In this document: positions 1-6,374 of the stretch, in pieces | Position numbering within the stretch: the stretch's first letter is position 1 | Layout: every line of letters begins with the position of its first letter | Assembly: GCA_031800475.1 (NCBI GenBank) | Contig: DAPKRQ010000146.1 | Coordinates: 1 to 16,971 of the forward strand | Source of the DNA: Kuafuiihalomonas phototrophica | GTDB taxonomy: Bacteria > Myxococcota > Kuafuiibacteriia > Kuafuiibacteriales > Kuafuiibacteriaceae | Reading direction: 5' to 3' | DNA: 16,971 nucleotides | Notes under the pieces: model-generated | Database searches by the model: none | Told to the model about the DNA's origin: nothing | The model's input: only the letters and a program-made list of their open reading frames with translations | Program-made: the position numbers and the translations under genes

Positions 1-252
1 GGCCGGTCCGGAGGACGGCGCAAGGGCGGTGGTCGCAGCTCCGGGGGGGCGGAGCGCGGAAACGTAGCGCCCCGGCGTGGTGGACCGGTGCCCGACGACA
101 TCGGAAATCGACTCCGACCCGAAGAAGCCGACCCGCCTTTGGACGAGAACATCGGAAACCGGCTCGCACCCGGTGAGGTGTCGCCTTTCGCCCCGAAGCC
201 CATCGAAGTGGAAGAAGAGATGGAGGACGACGACAGCTTCGGAAACCGCTGA
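1..252 (+). CDS. 3' end of an unidentified protein with Arg/Gly-rich and acidic tail (partial)
   Basis: Reading frame 1 is open from the left edge to a TGA at 250-252, giving the last 83 residues of a protein whose start lies outside the window. The first part is rich in Gly, Arg and Ser (for example GGRRKGGGRSSGG). The second part is acidic and proline-rich. A short motif recurs three times: DDIGNRL, ENIGNRL and a final DDDSFGNR that is the extreme C-terminus. Such a tail would fit a disordered end of an RNA-binding protein, such as a DEAD-box helicase, but no catalytic domain is visible and I do not assign a function. It runs convergently with the kinase gene that ends at 324. The repeated motif and the codon pattern support real coding; the identity is unknown. 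Confidence 0.55.
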   Translation, partial: GRSGGRRKGGGRSSGGAERGNVAPRRGGPVPDDIGNRLRPEEADPPLDENIGNRLAPGEVSPFAPKPIEVEEEMEDDDSFGNR

Positions 253-323
253 TCCGTCCAGCGGACCCGCGACCTCTCGAACACCCGTCCTTCGCTTTCG
301 CCGGCGCCGACCGGGCCCGCGCT
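253..323. other. Convergent intergenic gap without clear terminator
   Basis: These 71 bases separate the stop of the left-edge + strand gene from the stop of the - strand kinase. There is a short GTCC-AGC-GGAC inverted repeat (256-266) and a GC-rich palindrome CGGCGCCG near 302-309, but no T-run on either strand. I see no convincing intrinsic terminator; if transcripts end here, it is by another route. Confidence 0.4.
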
Positions 324-1904
324 TCAGTCGGTCCGTTCGGACATCCATCGGGCGTGGGGCAGCCTTTGGCTGAGCCAGCGCCCGGGCTCCGGACTTTGAG
401 CAGCCGCCAAAATCCAGCTCCTTTCGGGCGGCAAGCCGTCTGCGGTGGCGCACAACAGCGACAGCCCGTCTGCGTCGATGGCCTCTAGGGAGTCGAGGGC
501 CAAGACCCAGGGACCGTTGCCCGGAATCGACAACATCAACTGCACGAAGCCCTCTGTTAGGGTTTCGATCGACCGGTCCTCGTCGGCCCGCTCGGCGGCC
601 CGCCGCAGCCACGGGATCCGGCGCAGCGAGGGAAAGGTTCGGGCCAAGCAGCCCATGGAGGGGGTGGGCTCCCGGCCATCTGGATGGCGCCAGGTGGCCT
701 TCAGCTTGCGGCCCAAGTGGTCCACCAGGTCGTCTACGCCCTGAAAGGAAACACTTTCCCGCTGCCGGCATCGTCCGCTCAATACCGTCCCCTGGCGCGC
801 CCGCAGCCCTTCGGCGCAGTGGGCCAGACGTGCCGTGGGGCCCGGTGCTTCGCCCGAAAAGAACACGATCCGGAGCCGGTCCTCCGGACGGGTCAGGGCC
901 TGTCGGATCTCGGCCGAACGGGGCGGCTTTGGAGCCGGCTCGACCTGCCGACTCCAGCGGGCCGGAACCGGGCGCAGACTCAAGACGTCGGTCAACATGG
1001 CTGCGGTCGGTCGCCGGGCCGGAGCCGGATCGAGCAAGAGCATGGCCAGGTCCGCCAGGTCCGGCGGCGCCTCGGGAACGAGCGACCGCACGCTCGGCGG
1101 CCGCCGCGTCTGCTTGTGCAGGATCTGCTGGAAGATCGGTCCCTCGTGAGGCAGCCGGCCGGTCAGGGCCTCGTAGAGGATCGTCCCGAAGGCGTACCAG
1201 TCGGCGGCGGGTGTGATCTTTTCACCCACCGTCTGCTCTGGAGCCAGGTAGGGGACCGTTCCGGCCAAAATGCCGGTGGTGCTGGCCCCCAAGCTCTCTT
1301 CGTCCAAGTGGGTGGCGAGACCGAAGTCGAGGAGGACGACCCGGTCATCGGGTCGCACCCGCACGTTCGAGGGCTTGAGGTCGCGGTGCACGATCCCAGC
1401 CTCGTGCAGGGCGATCAGAAGCTCCGCCAATCGTTTGAATAACCTTCGCAGGCGAGGGGCCCAGGTGGGGTCGGGCCGGCGGGTGCCGAATACCGCGGTG
1501 TCGGGCTCGGTCGGATCCTGGTCGAAGCCGCCGATCGGAAGGGTGGTTTCAGTGGAACCCGGGGTCAGCGGCTCGGTCCACTCCGGCTGCGTGGCTCTCC
1601 CTGGGGTCCGAAAGCTCAGATCTCGACCCTCGACGAGGTCCATGGTGAAGAACCAGGCATTTTGAGTGGCGTGCAGCTCTTTCAGGCGCACCAGACCTGG
1701 ATGGTGCAGCTCACTGACCCGACGGAACTCCCGTTTGAACCGATAGATCGCTTGGGGATCCAGGTGGCTCAGTGTCTTGAGCGCGACCTCCTCGCCGAGC
1801 ACTCTGTCCCGAGCGCGGAAGACCACGCCCATGCCGCCGGCTCCGAGCCGGTCGAGTATCTCGAAGCGATCGGTTCCGAGAAGTAGATGCCCGTCATCCG
1901 GCAT
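324..1904 (-). CDS. Cytosolic Ser/Thr protein kinase fused to a degenerate ATPase-like domain
   Basis: This 526-residue protein has a complete Hanks-type kinase domain at residues 14-310. The glycine loop is GAGGMGVV (21-28), the beta3 lysine is in VALKTL (K43), the catalytic loop is HRDLKPSN (173-180), the magnesium motif is DFGLA (193-197) and APE is at 221-223, so it should be active. A Pro/Thr/acidic insertion of about 50 residues (98-150) separates the hinge from helix E. Residues 336-526 resemble the start of the AAA-type ATPase module often fused to such kinases, with a Walker B-like WVLALD strand (466-471). However, the Walker A position reads SGEAPGPTARL, lacking GK[ST], and the protein ends where related proteins usually continue for hundreds of residues. 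No membrane segment or sensor domain is seen. I chose the ATG at 1904, which starts just before the kinase fold and overlaps the prkA stop by 11 nt. A GTG at 1949 would add 15 residues. Confidence 0.9.
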   Translation of the reverse strand: MPDDGHLLLGTDRFEILDRLGAGGMGVVFRARDRVLGEEVALKTLSHLDPQAIYRFKREFRRVSELHHPGLVRLKELHATQNAWFFTMDLVEGRDLSFRTPGRATQPEWTEPLTPGSTETTLPIGGFDQDPTEPDTAVFGTRRPDPTWAPRLRRLFKRLAELLIALHEAGIVHRDLKPSNVRVRPDDRVVLLDFGLATHLDEESLGASTTGILAGTVPYLAPEQTVGEKITPAADWYAFGTILYEALTGRLPHEGPIFQQILHKQTRRPPSVRSLVPEAPPDLADLAMLLLDPAPARRPTAAMLTDVLSLRPVPARWSRQVEPAPKPPRSAEIRQALTRPEDRLRIVFFSGEAPGPTARLAHCAEGLRARQGTVLSGRCRQRESVSFQGVDDLVDHLGRKLKATWRHPDGREPTPSMGCLARTFPSLRRIPWLRRAAERADEDRSIETLTEGFVQLMLSIPGNGPWVLALDSLEAIDADGLSLLCATADGLPPERSWILAAAQSPEPGRWLSQRLPHARWMSERTD

Positions 1905-4128
1905 CGAAGTACCGCAGCCGAAGCAAGTGGGCCACGCACTCCACGGCACAGGTTTCGCTGTACCCGTAGCGTTCCTTTAGCACCGTCAGCGTCCGGTCTG
2001 CTTCCGCCTTGGCTTCCGGCTCCGACTCGCCGTTTCGGGAGGCCAGAAGATTTCGAAGGTTGCGGGCGATTACCTTGCGCTGCCGGCTGTAGTATTGCTC
2101 CTCCATCCGCTCGATATATCGCGCGAACAGCCTGCGGTATTGCGGCGTCTGTCCGCTGTGCTCCAGGCTCCATGCGCCGATGCGTTCGATCAAAGCCCGC
2201 CGAAAATCCTCTCGGTCCTCGCCTTCGCTGAGGAGTTGGTCTTCCACTTCCTTCATCAGATGTTGGTCCGGGTCCTCATGGGCGCCAGTGACCTCGTTGA
2301 AGATCTTTTCCTTCTTCAGGTACTGCGACACGTGCCGCACGTACCGTGCGAACAAGTCTTCGTACCGAGCCTCTTCGACCAGTCCCATCGACACCCGCAC
2401 CTCGTCGTCGAATCGGTCCAACCACCAGTCCCGCACCACGTCGATGAAGCGCTGGTTTTCGTGGTAGCCGTTGCGGTTTTCTTGCTTGAGAAAGTCGTAC
2501 AGGCTCGGATCGCGGACCAATTCGCGCAATTCGTCGAACACGGCGATCGGGTTCAGGCAGTGATGGTTTGGGTGGTGGGCCGCGTTCAAGATCACGGTGC
2601 GCAGCTCTCGCGCAGAGGCTCCGAGCCGTCCCTCGTAGTAAGGGACGTTGCGGTACTCGTCGAAGACCTGTGGGATGCCGGAGGTGAGCACCTTGGCGTC
2701 CGCCGCCGATACCCAGTCCGGGGTCTCGCCTGTGTCGTACAGGCGGAGCTTTTCCATCGGGCTCAGGTTTTCGACGATCGCCTTCAGAGGCTCGTCGAAA
2801 TGCTCCGGGTCCGGATACTTCAGTCGGGTGAGCACCGCCCACATGGCCGCGGCCTCCATCACGTGCGGAGCGACTTCCCGCGAGAACGAGGTCGGGGAGA
2901 TCTGGCGCTCGTAGATCTCGACCTCGTCCGAGAAGCGAAGCAAGTAGGGCACCCGCACCAGCTCGATGCGTGCTTTGAAGCTCATCCAGTCCGGGTGGTC
3001 CTTGAACGCTTCCAGGTACTTTTCGTTGGTGGAGGCGATCAGCACCTGGTCCAGATCGATCTTGAACTGGGGCAGGGACGCGGTGGCTTCTTCCGAAGTG
3101 ATCAGCAGGTACTTGTATGCTTCTGCCGGCCGCTTCAGCAGGTCTGCGAACTCGAGCAGTCCCCGGTTCGAAGACACCAACGGCCCGTGCAGCTCGTACA
3201 GGGGTACCGTTTGCAGCGGACGGGGCAGGTTGGTCACCGATCGGTCTGCGGTGATCTGGCGGGCTTCCGCGTCCACGTGCATTTGGGGCTCCACGGTCCC
3301 GAGGCCGGAGCCGTAACGAAGCGAAAAATAGAATCGCTCGACTTGCACGTGGCGCAGCACTTCGGCGTGGTCGCCATCGTAGGCCTTGAGGAGGGCATCG
3401 TAGATGGCCCGGTCTCGGGGGGAGAGGTCTCCTTCGAGGATGTACCGCGAGGGCACGAAGTCCGCGGGAAGTCGACCGAGCTCGACCAGCTGCTGCAGGA
3501 GGCGCTGCCGGTCCCGGGGAGGCACGAAAAAGATCGGATGGTCCCGAAGTTCACAAGGTAGGCGGGCGTCTACCTGCTCCGCCGAAAGGTGGGCATAGCT
3601 GTCTCGGCTGCCGCTGCCTGCCGGACCGCTGTCGAAGCCCAAGCGGCTCTTCATGATCTTGTCGGAGGGGAAGATCCAGGCGTAGCTGTACATGGCCCCC
3701 TCGCCGGTCCGGGAGTAGCTCTCCATCGCTTTTTGAATGCAGTGGATGATCGAGCTCTTGGCGGAGCCGTTGGGTCCGTGCAGCATGATCAGTCGCGAAA
3801 CGCGCCCGTCCCGGACGAAGTTGTTGATCAGGCGATACAGCTCGTTTTGGACCGACTCCTGGCCGGCGACCCGGCCGTCGCCGCCGGCCCAGGGCGCGTC
3901 GAACAGGCGGTAGCGCCGGACCGTTCCCCGCGGCAACGGCCGCTCTTCCACCCCGAAGTGGTCGAAGACATCTCTGAGGTACTGGGCGGAGCTGCGCAGG
4001 TTCCGGGCGGGCGACTCGAGCAGCAGGTTGAACCACTCTCCGTAGCTCAGGACGCTGCGGTCTTCTCGAAAGGTCTGGCGTACGGTGGAGGAGATGGAGC
4101 TCAGGAGCTCGTCGGCCGAAGGTCCCAC
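1894..4128 (-). CDS. prkA: PrkA-family serine protein kinase (AAA-type)
   Basis: This 744-residue protein belongs to the PrkA/YeaG family, whose members have an N-terminal AAA-type ATPase region and a C-terminal PrkA domain. They are linked to stress, starvation and sporulation responses. The P-loop is GPNGSAKSS (118-126, lysine 124), with Ala where most P-loops have Gly. Further family blocks are visible: RGLLEFADLLKRP, then VLIASTNEKYLEAF, then ELVRVPYLLRFSDEVEIYE. It is longer than the roughly 630-640 residues of E. coli YeaG and B. subtilis PrkA. The GTG at 4128 is the only plausible in-frame start between the upstream stop (4207) and the conserved N-terminus; its ribosome site is weak. 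It lies 78 bases after the small membrane protein gene and overlaps the downstream Ser/Thr kinase, so the three are probably one operon. The usual partners (YeaH/DUF444, SpoVR) are absent from this window. Confidence 0.93.
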   Translation of the reverse strand: MGPSADELLSSISSTVRQTFREDRSVLSYGEWFNLLLESPARNLRSSAQYLRDVFDHFGVEERPLPRGTVRRYRLFDAPWAGGDGRVAGQESVQNELYRLINNFVRDGRVSRLIMLHGPNGSAKSSIIHCIQKAMESYSRTGEGAMYSYAWIFPSDKIMKSRLGFDSGPAGSGSRDSYAHLSAEQVDARLPCELRDHPIFFVPPRDRQRLLQQLVELGRLPADFVPSRYILEGDLSPRDRAIYDALLKAYDGDHAEVLRHVQVERFYFSLRYGSGLGTVEPQMHVDAEARQITADRSVTNLPRPLQTVPLYELHGPLVSSNRGLLEFADLLKRPAEAYKYLLITSEEATASLPQFKIDLDQVLIASTNEKYLEAFKDHPDWMSFKARIELVRVPYLLRFSDEVEIYERQISPTSFSREVAPHVMEAAAMWAVLTRLKYPDPEHFDEPLKAIVENLSPMEKLRLYDTGETPDWVSAADAKVLTSGIPQVFDEYRNVPYYEGRLGASARELRTVILNAAHHPNHHCLNPIAVFDELRELVRDPSLYDFLKQENRNGYHENQRFIDVVRDWWLDRFDDEVRVSMGLVEEARYEDLFARYVRHVSQYLKKEKIFNEVTGAHEDPDQHLMKEVEDQLLSEGEDREDFRRALIERIGAWSLEHSGQTPQYRRLFARYIERMEEQYYSRQRKVIARNLRNLLASRNGESEPEAKAEADRTLTVLKERYGYSETCAVECVAHLLRLRYFDAG

Positions 4129-4167
4129 TGGGTCGAGGCCTAACGCGAGCGACGCAGCGAACCAAGC

Positions 4168-4190
4168 CGAGCCGGCAGACCGCCGGCTCG
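4168..4190. repeat. Perfect 9-bp inverted repeat upstream of prkA
   Basis: CGAGCCGGC (4168-4176) and GCCGGCTCG (4182-4190) form a perfect GC-rich stem with a 5-base loop. It lies between the stop of the small membrane protein gene (4207) and the prkA start (4128). In the direction of that operon it is not followed by a T-run, so a canonical terminator is unlikely. It could act as an attenuator, as an mRNA-stabilising hairpin, or as a structure setting the ratio of the two gene products. That role is inference; the repeat itself is plain. Confidence 0.6.
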
Positions 4191-4206
4191 CCCCTGCAGC
4201 GAGCGT

Positions 4207-4446
4207 TCAGGGCTGCTTGAGCGCGGTGATCAGCACGACCAGTCCGAACAGCACCACGCAGCCGACCCCGACCCACAGCGTCGGGCGGTCGATTCGACCC
4301 GCCTCCCGAATCCGCTCGGCGACCGTGCGGTCGCCGGCGTTCAGCTGCTGAACGTTCGTCTCGTCCAGCCTGCGCCGAGCCAAGACCCGGTCGCCCCGAC
4401 GCATGGCCTCGAGGGCCGGTTCGAGAGGAGCGGTGCGCTTGCCCAC
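4207..4446 (-). CDS. Small protein with one C-terminal membrane segment, function unknown
   Basis: This 79-residue product is not recognised. Residues 1-50 are charged and helical-looking, including ALEAMRRGDRVLARRRLDE, which resembles a single TPR-like helix pair. Residues 57-76 (WVGVGCVVLFGLVVLITAL) are a clear hydrophobic segment followed by only three residues, the layout of a tail-anchored protein with its N-terminus in the cytoplasm. The GTG at 4446 is preceded by an in-frame TAG, so the gene cannot start further upstream; an ATG at 4404 would give a 65-residue form. It would be the first gene of the operon with prkA and the Ser/Thr kinase, and might place one of them at the membrane, but that is only inferred from position. 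Confidence 0.65.
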   Translation of the reverse strand: MGKRTAPLEPALEAMRRGDRVLARRRLDETNVQQLNAGDRTVAERIREAGRIDRPTLWVGVGCVVLFGLVVLITALKQP

Positions 4447-4510
4447 GGGCCGAACCTAGCAAGCTCGCCCGCCGGACGGAACGGCGAAGGGCGCTGAACA
4501 CTGAAGCAGG

Positions 4511-4526
4511 TGGGGAAGGGTGGCGG
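4511..4526 (+). promoter_or_regulatory. Possible upstream degenerate MraZ-like repeats
   Basis: TGGGGA at 4511 and TGGCGG at 4521 are two TGG triplets 10 bp apart. They are in register (a multiple of 10 bp) with the main array that starts with TGG at 4581. They lie upstream of the predicted mraZ promoter, toward the divergent operon. The match is weaker because the AAG before TGG is missing, and G-rich DNA makes chance occurrence likely. Confidence 0.2.
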
Positions 4527-4542
4527 CAGACGATCGCCCAGG

Positions 4543-4571
4543 TTGACCCCCCCAAAGCAGGTCTCTAGGTT
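4543..4571 (+). promoter_or_regulatory. Predicted sigma70-type promoter of the dcw cluster
   Basis: TTGACC (4543-4548) matches the -35 consensus at five of six bases. It is followed after 17 bases by TAGGTT (4566-4571), which keeps the key T, A and final T of a -10 element. A start of transcription near 4578 would place the first MraZ repeat exactly at the transcription start. No other candidate of this quality is seen between 4447 and 4642. Confidence 0.6.
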
Positions 4572-4577
4572 CCCCCC

Positions 4578-4626
4578 AAGTGGGGAGAAGTGGATCAAAG
4601 TGGACCAAATGATCCATAAAGTGGGG
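4578..4626 (+). promoter_or_regulatory. MraZ operator: phased AAGTGG repeats
   Basis: AAGTGG occurs at 4578, 4588 and 4598, exactly one helical turn apart, and a fourth copy (AAGTGGGG) begins at 4619, 21 bp further on. Known MraZ sites are tandem repeats upstream of mraZ: TGGGN separated by 5 bp in E. coli, and AAAGTG-type boxes in Mollicutes. Sequence, spacing and position between promoter and gene all fit. Binding here would block the promoter or early elongation, making mraZ and the cluster autoregulated. The fourth copy lies just before the ribosome binding site. Confidence 0.85.
4591..4616 (+). repeat. Inverted repeat in the mraZ leader
   Basis: TGGATCA (4591-4597) and TGATCCA (4610-4616) are exact reverse complements with 12 bases between them. 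The third AAGTGG box lies inside the loop. In RNA the stem could extend by a G-U pair. It may be a coincidence of the operator sequence or a leader hairpin. Confidence 0.45.
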
Positions 4627-4632
4627 CAGGGC

Positions 4633-4636
4633 GGAG
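4633..4636 (+). promoter_or_regulatory. Ribosome binding site deciding the mraZ TTG start
   Basis: GGAG lies six bases before the TTG at 4643. No ATG or GTG near here would give the conserved MraZ N-terminus, so this site supports the unusual TTG start. Confidence 0.6.
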
Positions 4637-4642
4637 CACGGT

Positions 4643-5092
4643 TTGTTTCGGGGGCGGTTCGAACACACGCTGGACGACAAGGGTCGATTGGCCCTTCCGG
4701 CCCCGTTTCGTCGTGCGCTGGCGGAAGCGGGCGAAGACATGTTGGTGGTGACGCCCCACTTGACCGCGCCTTGCCTCGTCGCTTCGCCGGTCTCGGAGTG
4801 GCGCCGCTTCGAAGACAAGCTCGACGCCTTCCCCCAGTTTCATCCGCAAGCAGCCGACGTGCGGCGACTGTACGTCGGCAACGCCCGGGACTGTCCGATC
4901 GACAAGCAGGGTCGCTTGCTCCTGCCGCAGCAGCATCGGGAAGACGTCGGGCTGAATCGGGACGTGCTCTGGGTCGGCACACTCAAGAACATCGAGATCT
5001 GGGCAAAGGAGCGGTGGGAGGCCGAGATGGAGCCTCGACACGAGCGGGTCGGGCCCGAGCTGGTGGCCGCTCTCGCGGAGATGGGCCTGTGA
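4643..5092 (+). CDS. mraZ: Transcriptional regulator MraZ
   Basis: MraZ is a DNA-binding protein of the AbrB/SpoVT fold that forms rings and represses the dcw promoter by binding tandem repeats upstream of its own gene. The 149 residues contain the two expected half-domains, each with the DxxxR signature: DDKGRLALP (D11-R15 region) and IDKQGRLLLP (D87-R91). The length is close to the family norm. The start is TTG at 4643, giving MFRGRFEHTLDDKGR, which matches typical MraZ N-termini, with GGAG six bases upstream. A TTG start would keep translation low, in line with the known toxicity of excess MraZ in E. coli. Its stop overlaps the rsmH start as GTGA. Four candidate binding boxes precede it. 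Confidence 0.97.
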   Translation: MFRGRFEHTLDDKGRLALPAPFRRALAEAGEDMLVVTPHLTAPCLVASPVSEWRRFEDKLDAFPQFHPQAADVRRLYVGNARDCPIDKQGRLLLPQQHREDVGLNRDVLWVGTLKNIEIWAKERWEAEMEPRHERVGPELVAALAEMGL

Positions 5093-6024
5093 GCCAGCCA
5101 GAACACACAACGGTCCTTCGAGATGAATCCATTCGACAGCTTAATGTCGTGCCGGGCGGCATTTGGGTGGACGCGACGTGCGGTCTCGGCGGTCATGCCG
5201 AGGCTTTGCTCGAGGCTTCGGCCCCCGATGGTCGGGTCGTGGCCATCGACCGCGACCCGCACGCGTTGGACCGGGCCCGCCAGCGGCTGGCCGGCTTTGC
5301 GGGGCGGGTCGACTTCGTGAATGGCCCCTTCTCGGCGCTCGACGCCCACCTGGAAGGGCTGGGTATCGACCAGATCGATGGCCTGGTTGCGGACTTGGGT
5401 GTGTCATCGCTGCAGCTCGATGCGCCGGAGCGCGGCTTCAGCTTTCGGGCCGAGGGGCCCTTGGACATGCGCATGGACCCGACGGAGGACGAGGACGCAG
5501 GGGGACTCATCGACCGGATCGACGGCGCCGGACTGGCGACCATATTGAAATCGTTCGGCGAGATCGAACGGCCGAAGGCGGTGGCCCGGGCGATCCTGGC
5601 CGCCCGGGACTGCGGCCGGCTGGTCACGACCAAGGATCTGACTCGGGCCGTGGAATCGGTCCTGCCCGCCCGCCGGGAGGCCAGCGTTCACCCGGCGACC
5701 CGGGTGTTTCAGGCCCTTCGGATCGCGGTGAACCGAGAGCTCGAGGAGGTCGACGCCTTGCTACAGAGCCTTCCGGGCCGGATCCGGACCGGAGGCCGAG
5801 TGGCGATCATCAGCTTTCACAGCCTGGAAGATCGCCGGGTCAAACGGGCTTTCTCGGGGCCGGCGCCCCGGGCCGAGCTTCGCCATCTGCCGGTGTCGCC
5901 GGCCGAGGGGCCATGGCAACCGCTCCATCGGTCGGTGATCCGGCCCTCCGCCGAAGAGATTCGATCGAATCCACGGGCCCGCAGCGCCAAGCTTCGGGCC
6001 GCCCGACGAAAGGAGTCGGTGTGA
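5089..6024 (+). CDS. rsmH: 16S rRNA (cytosine-1402-N4) methyltransferase RsmH
   Basis: RsmH (MraW) uses S-adenosylmethionine to methylate N4 of C1402 in the decoding centre of 16S rRNA. The 311-residue product is of normal length. Family blocks are all present: the N-terminal EHTTVLRDE, the SAM-binding DATCGLGGH (28-36), DLGVSSLQLD, RGFSFRAEGPLDMRMD, and the C-terminal IISFHSLEDRRVK. The frame is open far upstream, but the GTG at 5089 gives the conserved N-terminus. It overlaps the mraZ stop as GTGA and has GGAG at 5077-5080, eight bases away. The upstream part of the open frame only shadows mraZ. Translation is probably coupled to mraZ. Confidence 0.97.
   Translation: MSQPEHTTVLRDESIRQLNVVPGGIWVDATCGLGGHAEALLEASAPDGRVVAIDRDPHALDRARQRLAGFAGRVDFVNGPFSALDAHLEGLGIDQIDGLVADLGVSSLQLDAPERGFSFRAEGPLDMRMDPTEDEDAGGLIDRIDGAGLATILKSFGEIERPKAVARAILAARDCGRLVTTKDLTRAVESVLPARREASVHPATRVFQALRIAVNRELEEVDALLQSLPGRIRTGGRVAIISFHSLEDRRVKRAFSGPAPRAELRHLPVSPAEGPWQPLHRSVIRPSAEEIRSNPRARSAKLRAARRKESV
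6009..6015 (+). promoter_or_regulatory. Strong ribosome binding site for ftsL
   Basis: AAAGGAG lies inside the 3' end of rsmH, five bases before the GTG at 6021. It decides the start of ftsL inside a much longer open frame. Confidence 0.65.
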
Positions 6025-6374
6025 AACGAAGCGCGACAAAAGGCCGCCCCGCCTGGATGCTGCCGGGCCTGGCTTTGGTGACGATGCCGGTGGTGGGGGC
6101 CTCGCTGGTCCTGGTGTGGGCCCGGGTCGAGACCGTCGAGCTGGGCTACCTGCTGGCGGAAGAGGCCGAGCGACACCAGCGGCTGGTGGAGCAACGGCAG
6201 GCCCTTCAGGTCGAGGTCGGCGCCCTGCAGGCGCCGGAGCGGCTGCGCCGTTTGGCCGAGCAAGCGGACATGGCTCCGCCCACCCGGTCGATCCAGCTGC
6301 CGGAACCGGCAGACCTGCGGGTGCGCCCGGTCTCCGAAGACGACCGGGCGGGGACGGAAAGGGGGACCCGGTGA
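6021..6374 (+). CDS. ftsL: Cell division protein FtsL
   Basis: FtsL is a small bitopic protein that, with FtsB and FtsQ, recruits and activates the FtsWI septal synthase. The product has 117 residues. It has a short basic cytoplasmic start (KRSATKGRP), one membrane segment at about residues 11-33, then a charged heptad-like region with EEAERHQRLVEQRQALQVE that predicts a periplasmic coiled coil. FtsL sequences are poorly conserved, so the call rests on size, topology and its fixed place between rsmH and ftsI. The GTG at 6021 overlaps the rsmH stop (GTGA) and has a good ribosome site. The longer frame upstream is an overlap with rsmH and is not used. Confidence 0.88.
   Translation: MKRSATKGRPAWMLPGLALVTMPVVGASLVLVWARVETVELGYLLAEEAERHQRLVEQRQALQVEVGALQAPERLRRLAEQADMAPPTRSIQLPEPADLRVRPVSEDDRAGTERGTR
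6359..6365 (+). promoter_or_regulatory. Ribosome binding site supporting the long FtsI start
   Basis: AAGGGGG lies five bases before the GTG at 6371. It supports the start that gives FtsI its long basic N-terminus; no better start is seen between there and the membrane segment. Confidence 0.5.

Noticed and set aside
253..323. Intrinsic terminator between the convergent genes
   Set aside because: Only short GC inverted repeats without a T-run are present.
77..373. 98-residue open frame on the + strand
   Set aside because: It overlaps the left-edge frame 1 tail that has repeated motifs, runs into the kinase gene, and has no domain or ribosome site.
1905..1949. GTG at 1949 as start of the Ser/Thr kinase
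   Set aside because: It would add 15 residues outside the kinase fold and deepen the overlap with prkA to 56 nt, with no ribosome site; the ATG at 1904 is preferred but not proven.
2095..3561. 488-residue + strand open frame opposite prkA
   Set aside because: It is a GC-driven antisense shadow of the clearly conserved PrkA protein, with no recognisable domain.
4447..4542. Promoter for the divergent - strand operon
   Set aside because: One is expected here, but I could not find a convincing -35/-10 pair on the - strand, so none is annotated.
4510..6024. A 504-residue form of RsmH starting upstream of mraZ
   Set aside because: The added 193 residues overlap the promoter region and mraZ out of frame; the GTG at 5089 gives the conserved start and a normal length.
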